Shown: positions 53,844 through 64,000 of the stretch, in pieces
How the letters are laid out: each line of letters opens with the position of its first letter
Numbering within the stretch: position 1 is the stretch's first letter
From: Halomonas almeriensis
GTDB lineage: Bacteria; Pseudomonadota; Gammaproteobacteria; Pseudomonadales; Halomonadaceae
Assembly: GCF_030409235.1 (NCBI RefSeq)
Contig: NZ_JAUFPO010000009.1
Location: forward strand, 186,001-250,000
Direction: 5' to 3'
Length of the DNA: 64,000 nt
Position numbers and translations under genes: made by a program
The notes under the pieces: model-generated
Told to the model about the DNA's origin: nothing
What the model saw: only the letters and a program-made list of their open reading frames with translations
The model's database searches: none

Positions 53844-55388
53844 ATGGAACTTAGAGAGTGGCTGATCATTCTGGGGCTGGCATTGGTGACACTCATCGTT
53901 ATTGATGGGGTGCGCCGCCTGCAGCGCCAACGTCAGGTACCGCGTCTCGACCGGGCCGGCTCCGAGCCGGCAGGCAACGAGAAAGTGGATTCCGAGAAAG
54001 ACCCGGATGAGGCGGCACGCGAGGCCGAGCTCAGCTGGGAGTTGCCCAATGGAGGGGCGCGGGTCGTCAGGCCGGCGGAGTCGTCAGCGGTTCAGCCTAA
54101 GCCCAGATTGCAGCGCCAGGATCACCCTGGGCCCTCGCGCGTGCTCTCAGAGTTTCGTCGCCATCGCCATGACGATGAAGAGCCTGAAGTCGCTCGCCCG
54201 TCCATGGAAGCCGTCTCGACCCGTCAGGCGACCGCGGCACCCAGCGACGCTCGACCGGCCCCCGACAAGAGCTGGCACGAGAGGGCCGAGCCGAACTCTG
54301 TCGCTCCGCCTGATGCGACTCCTGCGGCTGCCTTCCATGAAGACGAGCCTGCGTCGAGTGGCGAGGCGACTGAGCAGGGCGCGCGTCGCGAGCCCGGCCT
54401 GCAGTTCGAAGCCGAACCCACCCTCTCCTCGAATGCCGACGCCTCCGCGCCCGAGCAGGAGCCACAACCGCTCGCGGCCGACCCTGAGGACCACGAGACC
54501 CATGACGATGAAGAGCGTTATCGCCTGGTCGATTTCGATGACATGGGCGACTCCCTGAAGAGTCATTCTCGTCGCATGGGGTCGTCGGTACACCGCCTCG
54601 GGGCCTCGTTGCAGAAGTCGCTCGCCGAACGCCGCGACAACAAGCGCCAGGAGCGTGCCCGTAAGGAACAGGAACGTGCCGAGCGCCAGCAGCGTGAAGA
54701 AGCCGAACGCCAGGAGAGGGCGCAGGAGAAGACACGCCGTGATCGCGAGGAAGCCGAAGCGAAGGCGGCGCGCAATGCCGAGCAGCCATCCGCCGAGGCC
54801 CTTGAGGAAACCCATGCCGCGGCCTTCGACGACGACCCGGCCGTTGAGCCTCATGAAGACGAAGTGGCCGACGTTCATCCCGTTCTGGAAAAGGTGCTGC
54901 GCAATGGCGTGACGGCCGAGCATGCCCGCCAGACGCTGAGCAATGCCGATGAGGTCATTGTCATCAGTGTCATGTCGCGGGACTCGCAAGGCTTCTCCGG
55001 CACGGCGCTGTTGAATCTGATGCTGGCCTGTGGTCTGCGTTACGGCAACGACATGGGCATTTTCCATCGGTTCGAGACCGATGATGCCGAAAGCCCCCTG
55101 CAATTCTCCATGGTCAATGTAGTCAAGCCGGGCACCTTCCCGATTCAGTCCATGGACGACTTCACTACACCGGGCGTGACGCTGCTGTTGCCCTTGCCGA
55201 GCACATGCGACACCTCGGCAGCCTTCGAGGCCATGGTCGAGACGGCCATGGTCGTGGTTCGCCACCTGGGTGGCGAACTCAAGGACGAGAACCTGAGTGT
55301 GATGACCGCTCAGACGGTGGAGTTTGCCCGCCAGCGGGTGCAGGAATTCGAACGCCGTCACCGGCTGAGCCGCTATCAGGTCAACTGA
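53844..55388 (+). CDS. zipA: cell division protein ZipA
   Basis: Inner-membrane anchor for FtsZ at the division site. N-terminal helix at about residues 5-23 (REWLIILGLALVTLIVI) with the N-terminus outside, basic patch (RRLQRQRQ), a very long charged and disordered linker with an Arg/Glu-rich coiled stretch (about 265-320), then the FtsZ-binding domain (about 365-510: DEVIVISVMSRDSQGFSG, FHRFE, FSMVNVVKPGTF). At 514 aa it is longer than E. coli ZipA (328); the extra length is in the linker, which is acidic as expected for a halophile. Confidence 0.93.
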   Translation: MELREWLIILGLALVTLIVIDGVRRLQRQRQVPRLDRAGSEPAGNEKVDSEKDPDEAAREAELSWELPNGGARVVRPAESSAVQPKPRLQRQDHPGPSRVLSEFRRHRHDDEEPEVARPSMEAVSTRQATAAPSDARPAPDKSWHERAEPNSVAPPDATPAAAFHEDEPASSGEATEQGARREPGLQFEAEPTLSSNADASAPEQEPQPLAADPEDHETHDDEERYRLVDFDDMGDSLKSHSRRMGSSVHRLGASLQKSLAERRDNKRQERARKEQERAERQQREEAERQERAQEKTRRDREEAEAKAARNAEQPSAEALEETHAAAFDDDPAVEPHEDEVADVHPVLEKVLRNGVTAEHARQTLSNADEVIVISVMSRDSQGFSGTALLNLMLACGLRYGNDMGIFHRFETDDAESPLQFSMVNVVKPGTFPIQSMDDFTTPGVTLLLPLPSTCDTSAAFEAMVETAMVVVRHLGGELKDENLSVMTAQTVEFARQRVQEFERRHRLSRYQVN

Positions 55389-55426
55389 CGCTGTCAGCCA
55401 TAAACCGCAAGCTGGAAGTCTACCCC

Positions 55427-55454
55427 CCCCCCGGACAGGATGTTCGGGGGGTTT
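55427..55454 (+). terminator. terminator-like hairpin after zipA
   Basis: CCCCCCGGACA (55427-55437), loop GGA, TGTTCGGGGGG (55441-55451), one G-U pair, then TTT. It starts inside a run of ten C and ends 32 bp before the heptamer array. Confidence 0.6.
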
Positions 55455-55456
55455 GA

Positions 55457-57953
<2,497 letters not shown>

Positions 57954-57973
57954 CGGTCGGACCTTATCATGCT

Positions 57974-58013
57974 GCTCGAAGCTCGAAGCTCGAAGCTCGA
58001 AGCTCGAAGCTCG
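57974..58013 (-). repeat. heptanucleotide array, 5.7 copies of GAGCTTC, 3' of mnmC
   Basis: GCTCGAA repeated on the plus strand, i.e. GAGCTTC on the mnmC sense strand, touching the mnmC stop codon (58014-58016). Same unit and same relation to the upstream gene as the ligA-side array. Confidence 0.9.
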
Positions 58014-60047
58014 TCATTTGCCCTGTATCAGATCGCGGATCAGTCGCCGGCCCGGGTGCAGGTGGTTGATCAGCGTGGCCTCCAGCGGCATGGGCTCATC
58101 GCAGATACGCGAAGCGATGACCTCCGCACACAGAGGGGCGCTTGCCAGTCCTCGCGAGCCGTGAGCGGCACTGATCCACAACCCCTGGTGATATTGGCCC
58201 GGGGTGTCGGGCACGCGCGTGGCATCCTTGGCCAGCCGCGCATAATCCTCCCGCCAACGCGTAGCGTCGGGCACCGGACCGGCGTAGGGGGTCTTGTCCG
58301 GGCTGGCGGCACGCACCGCGGCGCGCCCTCTCATGGTGGCGGGGTCGAGAGATACGCCGGCGGCCTCGAGCCGCTCGGGATATCCGGGCAAGAGTCGCGC
58401 CAGCTCGGCGAGATTGGCCTGATGATCCGCCTCGCACAGGGTGTCGTCATTCTGATTCGGCTGAAAGGTGGCCCCGAAGGTCAGTTCACCGTTGTGCGGG
58501 GGCGCGACATAGCCGCCGCCACAGATGGCCATGTGGGGCGCTGGCATGTGATCAGGCAGGGGCAGCGCCGAAACTTGCCCGCGGACCGGCTGCAGAGGGA
58601 GGCGCTCTGTCTGGGTAAACCGATTGGCCAGGCTTGCGGTGGCGATCACCACCTGGTCGGTCTCGAGATGCTCGGTGCCCTTGTCCGTCGTCAGCGCCAG
58701 TCGCCAACTGGTCGAACTTGCCTGAAGGCTCTGGACATGGGCTCGGCGGAAGGTAACGCCCGGGGTCTCGGCCAGCCGACGACACAGAGCCTGGGGGCGT
58801 ACCCAGCCGCCCAGCGGGTAATGCAGCCCGCCATGGTTCAGGGGCACGCCGGCCAGTTGACTGGCGGCGACGGCGTCGATGCGTTCGACCACATCCGACG
58901 GAAGCGGGTGATTGTCGGCAAAACGGGCCTGGCGAGCCTGTTCGCGAGGGCTGGAGGCGAGCTGCAGCACGCCGCTGGGCTGCCACAGGCGATGATGCGG
59001 GTCGAGGCTCTCCAGCCAGCGACGGCTATGCAGCAGGCCGGCGAGATAGCAGCGGCTCTGGTCATTGGTCTCGGCGGCAAGCTTGACGTAGAGCAACCCC
59101 TGCGTATTACCGGAGGCACCGGCACCGGGGGCCTCGCGATCGATGAGTGTCACCTGCACACCGCGGCGCGCCAGCGCGGCTGCCGCACTGGCGCCGGCCA
59201 GGCCACTGCCGATCACGCTGATGTGTCGGCGCGGGCCGGGGGAGGAGGGCAGAAACCAGGGGGTGGAGCGCCGACGCCGGTCCGCCGGTGGCTCGGCGAT
59301 CTCGCCGACCAGCATGTCGCGTTTGCGGCCGAAGCCTGACACCTTGCGCCAGCGAAAGCCGGCGGCGGCCAGTCCGCGCTTGACGACACCGGCACAGGTG
59401 AATGTGGCCAGGGTCGCGCCGGGGCGGGAACGGGCCGCCATGGCCTCGAACAGCGAAGCCTGCCACATCCCGGGGTTGCGTGCCGGCGCGAACCCATCCA
59501 GAAACCAGGCGTCGACCCGGCCGTCCAGGTGGCGCAGGCGCTCGGTGGCATCCCCGAAATGCAGATCAAGGGTGACTCGCGCATCGAGCCACAGGCGGTG
59601 CACCCCACTGACCGCTGCAGGCCATTGGGCCAGCAGACAGGCGGCGCGCTCGGCGAGGTCCGGCCAGGCGGCCAGTGCTCTGGACAGATCGTCCCGCGTC
59701 AGCGGGTAGAGCTCCGTGGAGATCAGGTGCAGGCGGGCCTCCGGGGGAGCATGTTCATCGAAACAGGCCCAGGCGCAGAGCATATTGAGTCCGGTGCCGA
59801 AGCCGGTCTCGCCGATCACGAAGGGCCGGTCCAGCCGCCAGGCCGCCAGACGCCGAGGGAGCTGGTTGGCATCGAGAAACACATGTCGAGTCTCGGCGCG
59901 GCCATCGTGGCGCGAGAAGTACACATCCCCGAATTCCCGCGAGTGCGGGGACGCCGAGCCCGTTTCATCGGCTTGCCAGTCGAGGGATGCCGGGGTCAGG
60001 CCGGCCAGCGGGGGTAGGGCATCCGGGGCAGCGGGCAAGCGGGTCAC
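58014..60047 (-). CDS. mnmC: bifunctional tRNA modification enzyme MnmC
   Basis: Completes mnm5(s2)U34 in tRNA: the FAD domain removes the carboxymethyl group and the methyltransferase domain adds methyl. Here the N-terminal SAM-dependent methyltransferase (residues about 1-240: DVYFSRHDGRAETRHVFL, GETGFGTGLNML, WFLDGFAPARNPGMW) is fused to the FAD oxidoreductase (from about 255: VIGSGLAGASAAAALARRG, and GSRGLASAPLCAE near the end). Length 677 aa matches E. coli (668). It is convergent with yheU, separated by the heptamer array. Confidence 0.95.
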   Translation of the reverse strand: MTRLPAAPDALPPLAGLTPASLDWQADETGSASPHSREFGDVYFSRHDGRAETRHVFLDANQLPRRLAAWRLDRPFVIGETGFGTGLNMLCAWACFDEHAPPEARLHLISTELYPLTRDDLSRALAAWPDLAERAACLLAQWPAAVSGVHRLWLDARVTLDLHFGDATERLRHLDGRVDAWFLDGFAPARNPGMWQASLFEAMAARSRPGATLATFTCAGVVKRGLAAAGFRWRKVSGFGRKRDMLVGEIAEPPADRRRRSTPWFLPSSPGPRRHISVIGSGLAGASAAAALARRGVQVTLIDREAPGAGASGNTQGLLYVKLAAETNDQSRCYLAGLLHSRRWLESLDPHHRLWQPSGVLQLASSPREQARQARFADNHPLPSDVVERIDAVAASQLAGVPLNHGGLHYPLGGWVRPQALCRRLAETPGVTFRRAHVQSLQASSTSWRLALTTDKGTEHLETDQVVIATASLANRFTQTERLPLQPVRGQVSALPLPDHMPAPHMAICGGGYVAPPHNGELTFGATFQPNQNDDTLCEADHQANLAELARLLPGYPERLEAAGVSLDPATMRGRAAVRAASPDKTPYAGPVPDATRWREDYARLAKDATRVPDTPGQYHQGLWISAAHGSRGLASAPLCAEVIASRICDEPMPLEATLINHLHPGRRLIRDLIQGK

Positions 60048-60209
60048 CGTGTCGGTTGGTTAAAGATTGAACGCCTTGTGCCGGGAGGCAGGCTGACTGC
60101 CTTGTGGCGAGGCATCCGCGGCGTTTCAACAAGGTTGTCCACAGTTGCTGTGGGAAAGTGCCGGTGGACTGGTTCGTGCACTCAAGTGCCGGCGCCTGTG
60201 CGAGCGCGC

Positions 60210-60509
60210 TCAGGGCAGCACCTTCTTGAAGGGCTTGACGGTTACCCGCGCGTAGACTCCGGCAATCACGTAAGGATCGGCATCCGCCCAGGCCTGGGCG
60301 CTCTCCAGGTCGTCGAACTCGGCGACCACCAGGCTCCCCGAGAAGCCGGCATCACCGGGGGATTCGCTGTCGATGGTGGGCGTCGGTCCAGCCAGCACCA
60401 GCCGGCCCTCGTCGCGCAGTGCCTCGAGCCTGGCCAGATGGTCGGGGCGCGCGGCCAGACGCCGCTCCAGGCTGTTGTTCACATCTTCGCTGATGATGGC
60501 GTAGAGCAT
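60210..60509 (-). CDS. YciI family protein
   Basis: Small dimeric alpha-beta barrel protein of the YciI group. Seen: [40 protein letters not shown] with the conserved His-Asp pair, [29 protein letters not shown]. Length 99 aa matches E. coli YciI (98). ATG at 60509 has GAGGA about 9 bases upstream. The enzyme activity is not established. It is divergent from the RNase AM gene. Confidence 0.88.
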   Translation of the reverse strand: MLYAIISEDVNNSLERRLAARPDHLARLEALRDEGRLVLAGPTPTIDSESPGDAGFSGSLVVAEFDDLESAQAWADADPYVIAGVYARVTVKPFKKVLP

Positions 60510-60625
60510 CTCGAAACATCCTCGGTTGAGCGGACTCGTGCCGCGTGATTGTGGGCTTGCCATTGACCCCCGCAGGAGCGGCGAGCACCATGGTCGGTAT
60601 TCTGACAAAGACTCCTGCCAGCGTC

Positions 60626-61534
60626 ATGCCAATGAATGCACTTCCCGAGCGTTTCGATGGGCAAGCGCTACCGATCGACCTGCACATGCACTCCACGGCG
60701 TCCGACGGCGCCTTGTCCCCGGAGGCCCTGGTCGCGTTGTGCGCTTCCCGTGGGCTGACACACCTGGCGCTGACCGATCATGACAGCCTGGCGGGTGTCG
60801 ATCGAGCGGTCGAGGCGGGTCGGCAACACGACCTGGTGGTGCTGCCCGGCAGCGAACTGTCCTGTCAGTGGCGTGGCATCAATATCCATGTGGTGGGGCT
60901 GCTCCCCGAGGGTGCCGATGACGAGCTGACGGGTGGGTTGATGGCTCAGACCGAGGCCCGCTGTCGGCGTGCCGAACAGATTGCCGAGCGACTGCAGCGG
61001 ATCGGCCTCGACAATGCGCTCGAAAGGGCTCGCGACGCGGCGGGCAGCGACCGCCCGCTGGGGCGTCCCGACTTCGCCCGGGCGCTGGTCACGGCGGGGC
61101 TGGTGCCGGACATGGCCACCGCCTTTCAGCGGCATCTGGGGCGTGGCAAGGCCGGGGACATCAAGTCGCACTGGCCGTCGCTGGCGACGGTGGTCGCCTG
61201 GATACTCGGTGCCAATGGCGTCGCCGTGGTGGCTCATCCGTTGCGCTATGGGCTGACGCGCCGCAAGCGCGGTCAGTTGCTGGATGATTTTCAGGCCGCC
61301 GGCGGGCAGGCCGTCGAGCTGGTCAGCGGCTTTCAGAACCCGGATGTCACGCGCGATCTGGCCAGGCAACTGGCGGAACGAGGCTTCTGGGCCTCGCTGG
61401 GCAGCGACTTCCACTTCCCCGGTGGCCATCTGGCACCGGGCAGCATGACTCGGGTGCCGCGGACCGCCGTGGCACCGGTATGGACGCACCCGCGCCTGCA
61501 AGCGGCGATGGGTGACGTTGTCCCCGTGGCGTGA
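60626..61534 (+). CDS. rnm: PHP-domain phosphoesterase, RNase AM-like (YciV)
   Basis: PHP metal-dependent phosphoesterase. E. coli RNase AM (YciV) removes 5' ends of rRNA precursors and degrades pAp. Metal ligands are visible in IDLHMHSTASDG, LALTDHDS, GSELSC, VAVVAHPLRY and LGSDFHFPG. Starting at ATG 60626 gives 302 aa; ATG 60632 is equally possible and neither has a clear ribosome site. The cluster yciI-yciV-yciO is seen near trp genes in enterics, though trp genes are not here. Confidence 0.88.
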   Translation: MPMNALPERFDGQALPIDLHMHSTASDGALSPEALVALCASRGLTHLALTDHDSLAGVDRAVEAGRQHDLVVLPGSELSCQWRGINIHVVGLLPEGADDELTGGLMAQTEARCRRAEQIAERLQRIGLDNALERARDAAGSDRPLGRPDFARALVTAGLVPDMATAFQRHLGRGKAGDIKSHWPSLATVVAWILGANGVAVVAHPLRYGLTRRKRGQLLDDFQAAGGQAVELVSGFQNPDVTRDLARQLAERGFWASLGSDFHFPGGHLAPGSMTRVPRTAVAPVWTHPRLQAAMGDVVPVA

Positions 61535-61631
61535 AGTGCCATGGGCAGGGCGGCAACGGCCATGGTGGGACCCGCTCACCGCCAGTGTCGTGCCGAGCCG
61601 ATGAACCCGTCCCGGCGATAAGGAAGCGCTC

Positions 61632-62255
61632 ATGAGCCAGTTCTTTCAGATGCACCCGGAAACGCCCCAGAAACGCCTGATTGCCCAGGCCGTGCGCATC
61701 ATCCGCGACGGCGGAGTCGTGGCCTATCCGACCGACTCGGGCTATGCGCTGGGTTGTCACCTGGGCGACAAGAAAGCCATCGAGCGCATCAAGTGGCTGC
61801 GCGCGCTGGACGACAAGCACAACTTTACCCTGGTGTGTTCGGACCTTTCCGAGATCGGCACCTACGCCAAGGTGGATAATGCCGTCTTCCGACTGCTCAA
61901 GGCGCATACGCCGGGGGCCTATACCTTTATCCTGCCGGCCACCACCGAGGTGCCCCGCCTGCTGCTGCATCCCAAGCGACGTACCATCGGGGTTCGCGTT
62001 CCCGACCACCCGATTCCCCGCGCCCTGCTGGCGGAGCTGGGCGAGCCGCTGATGAGCGTGACCCTGATTCCGGTCGGCGAGGACCGGCCCATGACCGAGG
62101 CCGAAGAGATTCGCGACCGCTTTGGCGCGCATCTGGACCTGATTATCGACGGCGGCGCCTGTCACCTGGAGCCGACCAGTGTCGTCGACATGCGCGAGAT
62201 TCCGCCGCAGGTCATTCGCGACGGACGCGGTGATACCCGGGCCTTTGCCGACTGA
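61632..62255 (+). CDS. yciO: YciO family protein (Sua5/YrdC-like)
   Basis: Sua5/YrdC/YciO fold protein. Seen: VVAYPTDSGYALGCHLGDKKAIERIKWLR, KHNFTLVCSDLSEI, PGAYTFILPAT, and the KR-type active region PKRRTIGVRVPDHP. Length 207 aa equals E. coli YciO (206). YrdC makes the threonylcarbamoyl intermediate of t6A; whether YciO shares this is not settled. It probably follows rnm in one transcript, 97 bp apart. Confidence 0.92.
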   Translation: MSQFFQMHPETPQKRLIAQAVRIIRDGGVVAYPTDSGYALGCHLGDKKAIERIKWLRALDDKHNFTLVCSDLSEIGTYAKVDNAVFRLLKAHTPGAYTFILPATTEVPRLLLHPKRRTIGVRVPDHPIPRALLAELGEPLMSVTLIPVGEDRPMTEAEEIRDRFGAHLDLIIDGGACHLEPTSVVDMREIPPQVIRDGRGDTRAFAD

Positions 62256-62291
62256 TTCGACCGGGGCGCGCGAGGTGCGGGTGTCGCCGGT

Positions 62292-63155
62292 TCAGGAGGC
62301 GCGCTCGGGCCTGGCGCGCCAGCGCAGCACGATCAGGCTGATACCGGCCACCACCAGGGTGCCGCCGAGCAGCTTGTGAGGCCCCAGGGAGTCCCCCAGC
62401 ATGATGGCACCCAAGCCCACGGCCAGAACGGGCACCAGCAGGGTCAGGGGCACCACACGGTTGACCGGGTGACGCCTGAGAAGGCCATACCAGGCGCCAT
62501 AGGCCAGGATCGACGACATGATGGCGGTATACAACACGGCGCCCCAGCCGCTCCATTCGGCACTCCTCAAGGCCTCCAGCTGCCCCTGCTCGAACCACCA
62601 GGAGCCCAGCGCCACCTGGGGCGTGGCTAACAGTGCCACCCAGCCGGCCAGCGCCATGGGGGCGACATTGGGGCCGCGCTTGATCAGCAACTGCGATATC
62701 GCCCAGCCCAGGGCACTGCACAACAACAGGCCGGTGGGCAGGGGCGCGGGCAGTGTCGGTCCGCCGGCAAGCACCACGATGCCGGCAAACGACAGGATCA
62801 GCCCCGCCAGGCGGCGGGCGCCCAGTTTCTCCTTTAGCACGATGACGGCCAGCAGGGTGGCAAAGGGGGTGCCCATCTGGACGAGCAGTGCCCCCGTGCC
62901 CGCCTCGGCCTGGCTGAGGCCGATGAACAGCAGCGCGAAGTGTAGGGTGCCGAAGGTCACCGAGAGCACCGCCAGAAAGGGCAGCTGGTGACGCGCCACC
63001 GGATGGAAGGGCACCAGCAGGAGGGCCGCCAGGGCAAAGCGCAGTGTGGTCAGCATCAGGGGCGGCATCTCGGTCACGCCGACCTTGATGACGATGATGT
63101 TGAGTGCCCAGATGAGTATGACACCCAGGCCGATGGCCAGGTCGCGAAGTGGCAC
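62292..63155 (-). CDS. EamA-family (DMT) transporter
   Basis: Drug/metabolite-type membrane transporter with about ten helices in two EamA repeats: the first (residues 5-135, LAIGLGVILIWALNIIVIKVG, GTGALLVQMGTPFATLLAVIVLKEKL) and the second (about 145-280, with AGISLIVL at the end). Length 287 aa is typical of RhaT/YdcZ-like exporters. The substrate cannot be predicted. It is convergent with yciO. Confidence 0.85.
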   Translation of the reverse strand: MPLRDLAIGLGVILIWALNIIVIKVGVTEMPPLMLTTLRFALAALLLVPFHPVARHQLPFLAVLSVTFGTLHFALLFIGLSQAEAGTGALLVQMGTPFATLLAVIVLKEKLGARRLAGLILSFAGIVVLAGGPTLPAPLPTGLLLCSALGWAISQLLIKRGPNVAPMALAGWVALLATPQVALGSWWFEQGQLEALRSAEWSGWGAVLYTAIMSSILAYGAWYGLLRRHPVNRVVPLTLLVPVLAVGLGAIMLGDSLGPHKLLGGTLVVAGISLIVLRWRARPERAS

Positions 63156-63556
63156 GAGAGATCCTTTTCAAGGGTTGCAGCGTGGTCTCCAGCATATCAG
63201 AGGTCGCGTCTGTCGTGCCCCGTCATGCTTCCCGGATCAGGCCTTTGGGTACCTGTGGCTGCCCAGGGTGCTGGGGTATAACGTCTAGTCACGAGCTATA
63301 AGCTATGATTTGTGAGGTGTGGTGTTTGAGGGGAGATGCGTGTGGGGGAGCGATGCCTTGGGGTAGCGTGGACGAGGGCCATAAAAATTAACGAACGCTA
63401 AACGCTGTTGCCAGCTAAACTAATCCAGTAATCTAGTTACTGCATGAAGTTGCTGAATTTTTCGGTAAAGTGGAAACGGCGCTCCGCAGTCTGAGACTGG
63501 CTGTCGTGTTTCGCCAGCCAAGCACTTTAACCATAACGTCACAATGAGGTGTATTC
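63156..63556. other. intergenic region between the EamA gene and the TAXI gene
   Basis: About 400 bp with no supported gene. GC content falls below the genome level between about 63290 and 63470. It holds the palindrome at 63426-63442 and a hairpin TGGCTG/CAGCCA (63498-63520) near the start of the TAXI gene. Confidence 0.5.
63426..63442 (+). promoter_or_regulatory. palindrome upstream of the TAXI gene, possible operator
   Basis: CAGTAA-TCTAG-TTACTG, a perfect 6-bp inverted repeat with 5-bp spacer, 115 bp before the start codon. The position suits a regulator site; no regulator gene is in view. Confidence 0.35.
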
Positions 63557-64000
63557 ATGAAACGCCATGCTTTCTCTGCCGCCGCCTTCTCTGGAGCCCT
63601 GCTCGGTGCCGCGATGTTCGCGTCCCCCGCCATGGCCCAGGACGAAGAGCAGTTCATCACCATCGGTACCGGTGGCCAGACCGGCGTCTATTACGTTGTC
63701 GGCCAGTCCGTTTGTCGTCTGGTGAACCGCCTTGAAGATGCCAACATCAAGTGTAACGCGCCCTCCACCGGGGGTTCCGTGGCCAATATCAACGGCATCC
63801 GAAGCGGTGAGCTGGACATGGGCGTTGCCCAGTCCGACGTTCAGTTCCAGGCCTACAACGGCACCGGCAACTTCGAGGATGACGCTTACGAAGACCTGCG
63901 CGCCGTCTTCCGTGTCCACGGCGAGCCGCTGACCATCCTGGCGCGTGCCGATGCCAACATCGAGTCGCTCGACGACCTGGCCGGCAAGCGCGTCAACATC
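63557..64000 (+). CDS. TAXI-family TRAP transporter solute-binding protein, N-terminal part (runs off window edge)
   Basis: Periplasmic binding protein of TAXI-type TRAP systems, which import organic acids with a sodium gradient. Visible in 148 codons: Sec signal peptide (cleavage near AMAQ-DEE), then the family signature ITIGTGGQTGVYYVVGQSVCRLVN, STGGSVANINGIRSGELDMGVAQSDV. GAGGT lies 7 bases before the ATG at 63557. The fused DctQM permease gene is expected beyond the window. The ligand is unknown; a sodium-driven uptake system fits the oadGAB Na+ pump nearby. Confidence 0.92.
   Translation, partial: MKRHAFSAAAFSGALLGAAMFASPAMAQDEEQFITIGTGGQTGVYYVVGQSVCRLVNRLEDANIKCNAPSTGGSVANINGIRSGELDMGVAQSDVQFQAYNGTGNFEDDAYEDLRAVFRVHGEPLTILARADANIESLDDLAGKRVNI

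Overview
The window is a GC-rich (about 60-65% by eye), densely coded chromosomal segment of a gammaproteobacterium. Gene content and order point to the Pseudomonas/Oceanospirillales side, most likely a Halomonas-like halophile (inference). Supporting signs are the Pseudomonas-type orders argS-priA-rpmE-maeB-ponA-pilMNOPQ-aroKB-gltBD, pyrG-kdsA-eno, fdxA-mutS-pncC-recA-recX and alaS-lysC-csrA, a sodium-pumping oxaloacetate decarboxylase, an ornithine-lipid-type acyltransferase and a TAXI-type TRAP binding protein.

Layout. 1-3.6 kb: argS (cut by the window edge) and priA on the minus strand, divergent from rpmE. 3.8-8 kb: a short malic enzyme (maeB) facing mrcA (PBP1A), with a 168-bp inverted-repeat element between them. 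8.2-13.8 kb: pilMNOPQ (type IV pilus) coupled to aroK-aroB. 14.2-20.2 kb: gltBD. 20.5-24.4 kb: pyrG, kdsA, eno. 24.4-28.1 kb: a probable RsmZ/CsrB-class small RNA, then fdxA and mutS on the minus strand. 28-34.8 kb: pncC, SOS-controlled recA-recX, alaS, lysC, csrA. 34.9-35.3 kb: tRNA-Ser and two identical tRNA-Arg. 35.4-42 kb: dusC, oadGAB and a two-domain acyltransferase. 42-43.2 kb: an SOS-box-driven pair, an S24 peptidase without a DNA-binding domain and a YigZ-family protein. 43.3-50 kb: the complete ccmABCDEFGHI cytochrome c maturation operon. 50-58 kb: smc, zipA, ligA, yheU. 58-64 kb: mnmC, yciI, an RNase AM/PHP gene, yciO, an EamA transporter and the start of a TAXI transporter gene.

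How parts connect. CsrA (34.6 kb) and the GGA-rich RNA (24.6 kb) would form a post-transcriptional switch; a TGTAGG-N6-CCTACA palindrome 5' of the RNA resembles a GacA box, so a GacS/GacA input is plausible. Two near-consensus LexA boxes, at recA and at the orphan S24 gene, show an active SOS regulon. The RNA lies exactly where the ancestral eno and fdxA blocks meet.

Non-coding structure not explained by ordinary features: arrays of 7-bp units of GAGNNNN type, each placed just 3' of a stop codon and in every case with the GAG strand in the sense of the upstream gene (priA, gltD, zipA, mnmC); the largest (18.7 copies) ends 26 bp before ligA. I see no phage, integron, CRISPR or defence genes; this is mainly core genome, so the leads of interest are the RNA, the repeats and the SOS pair.
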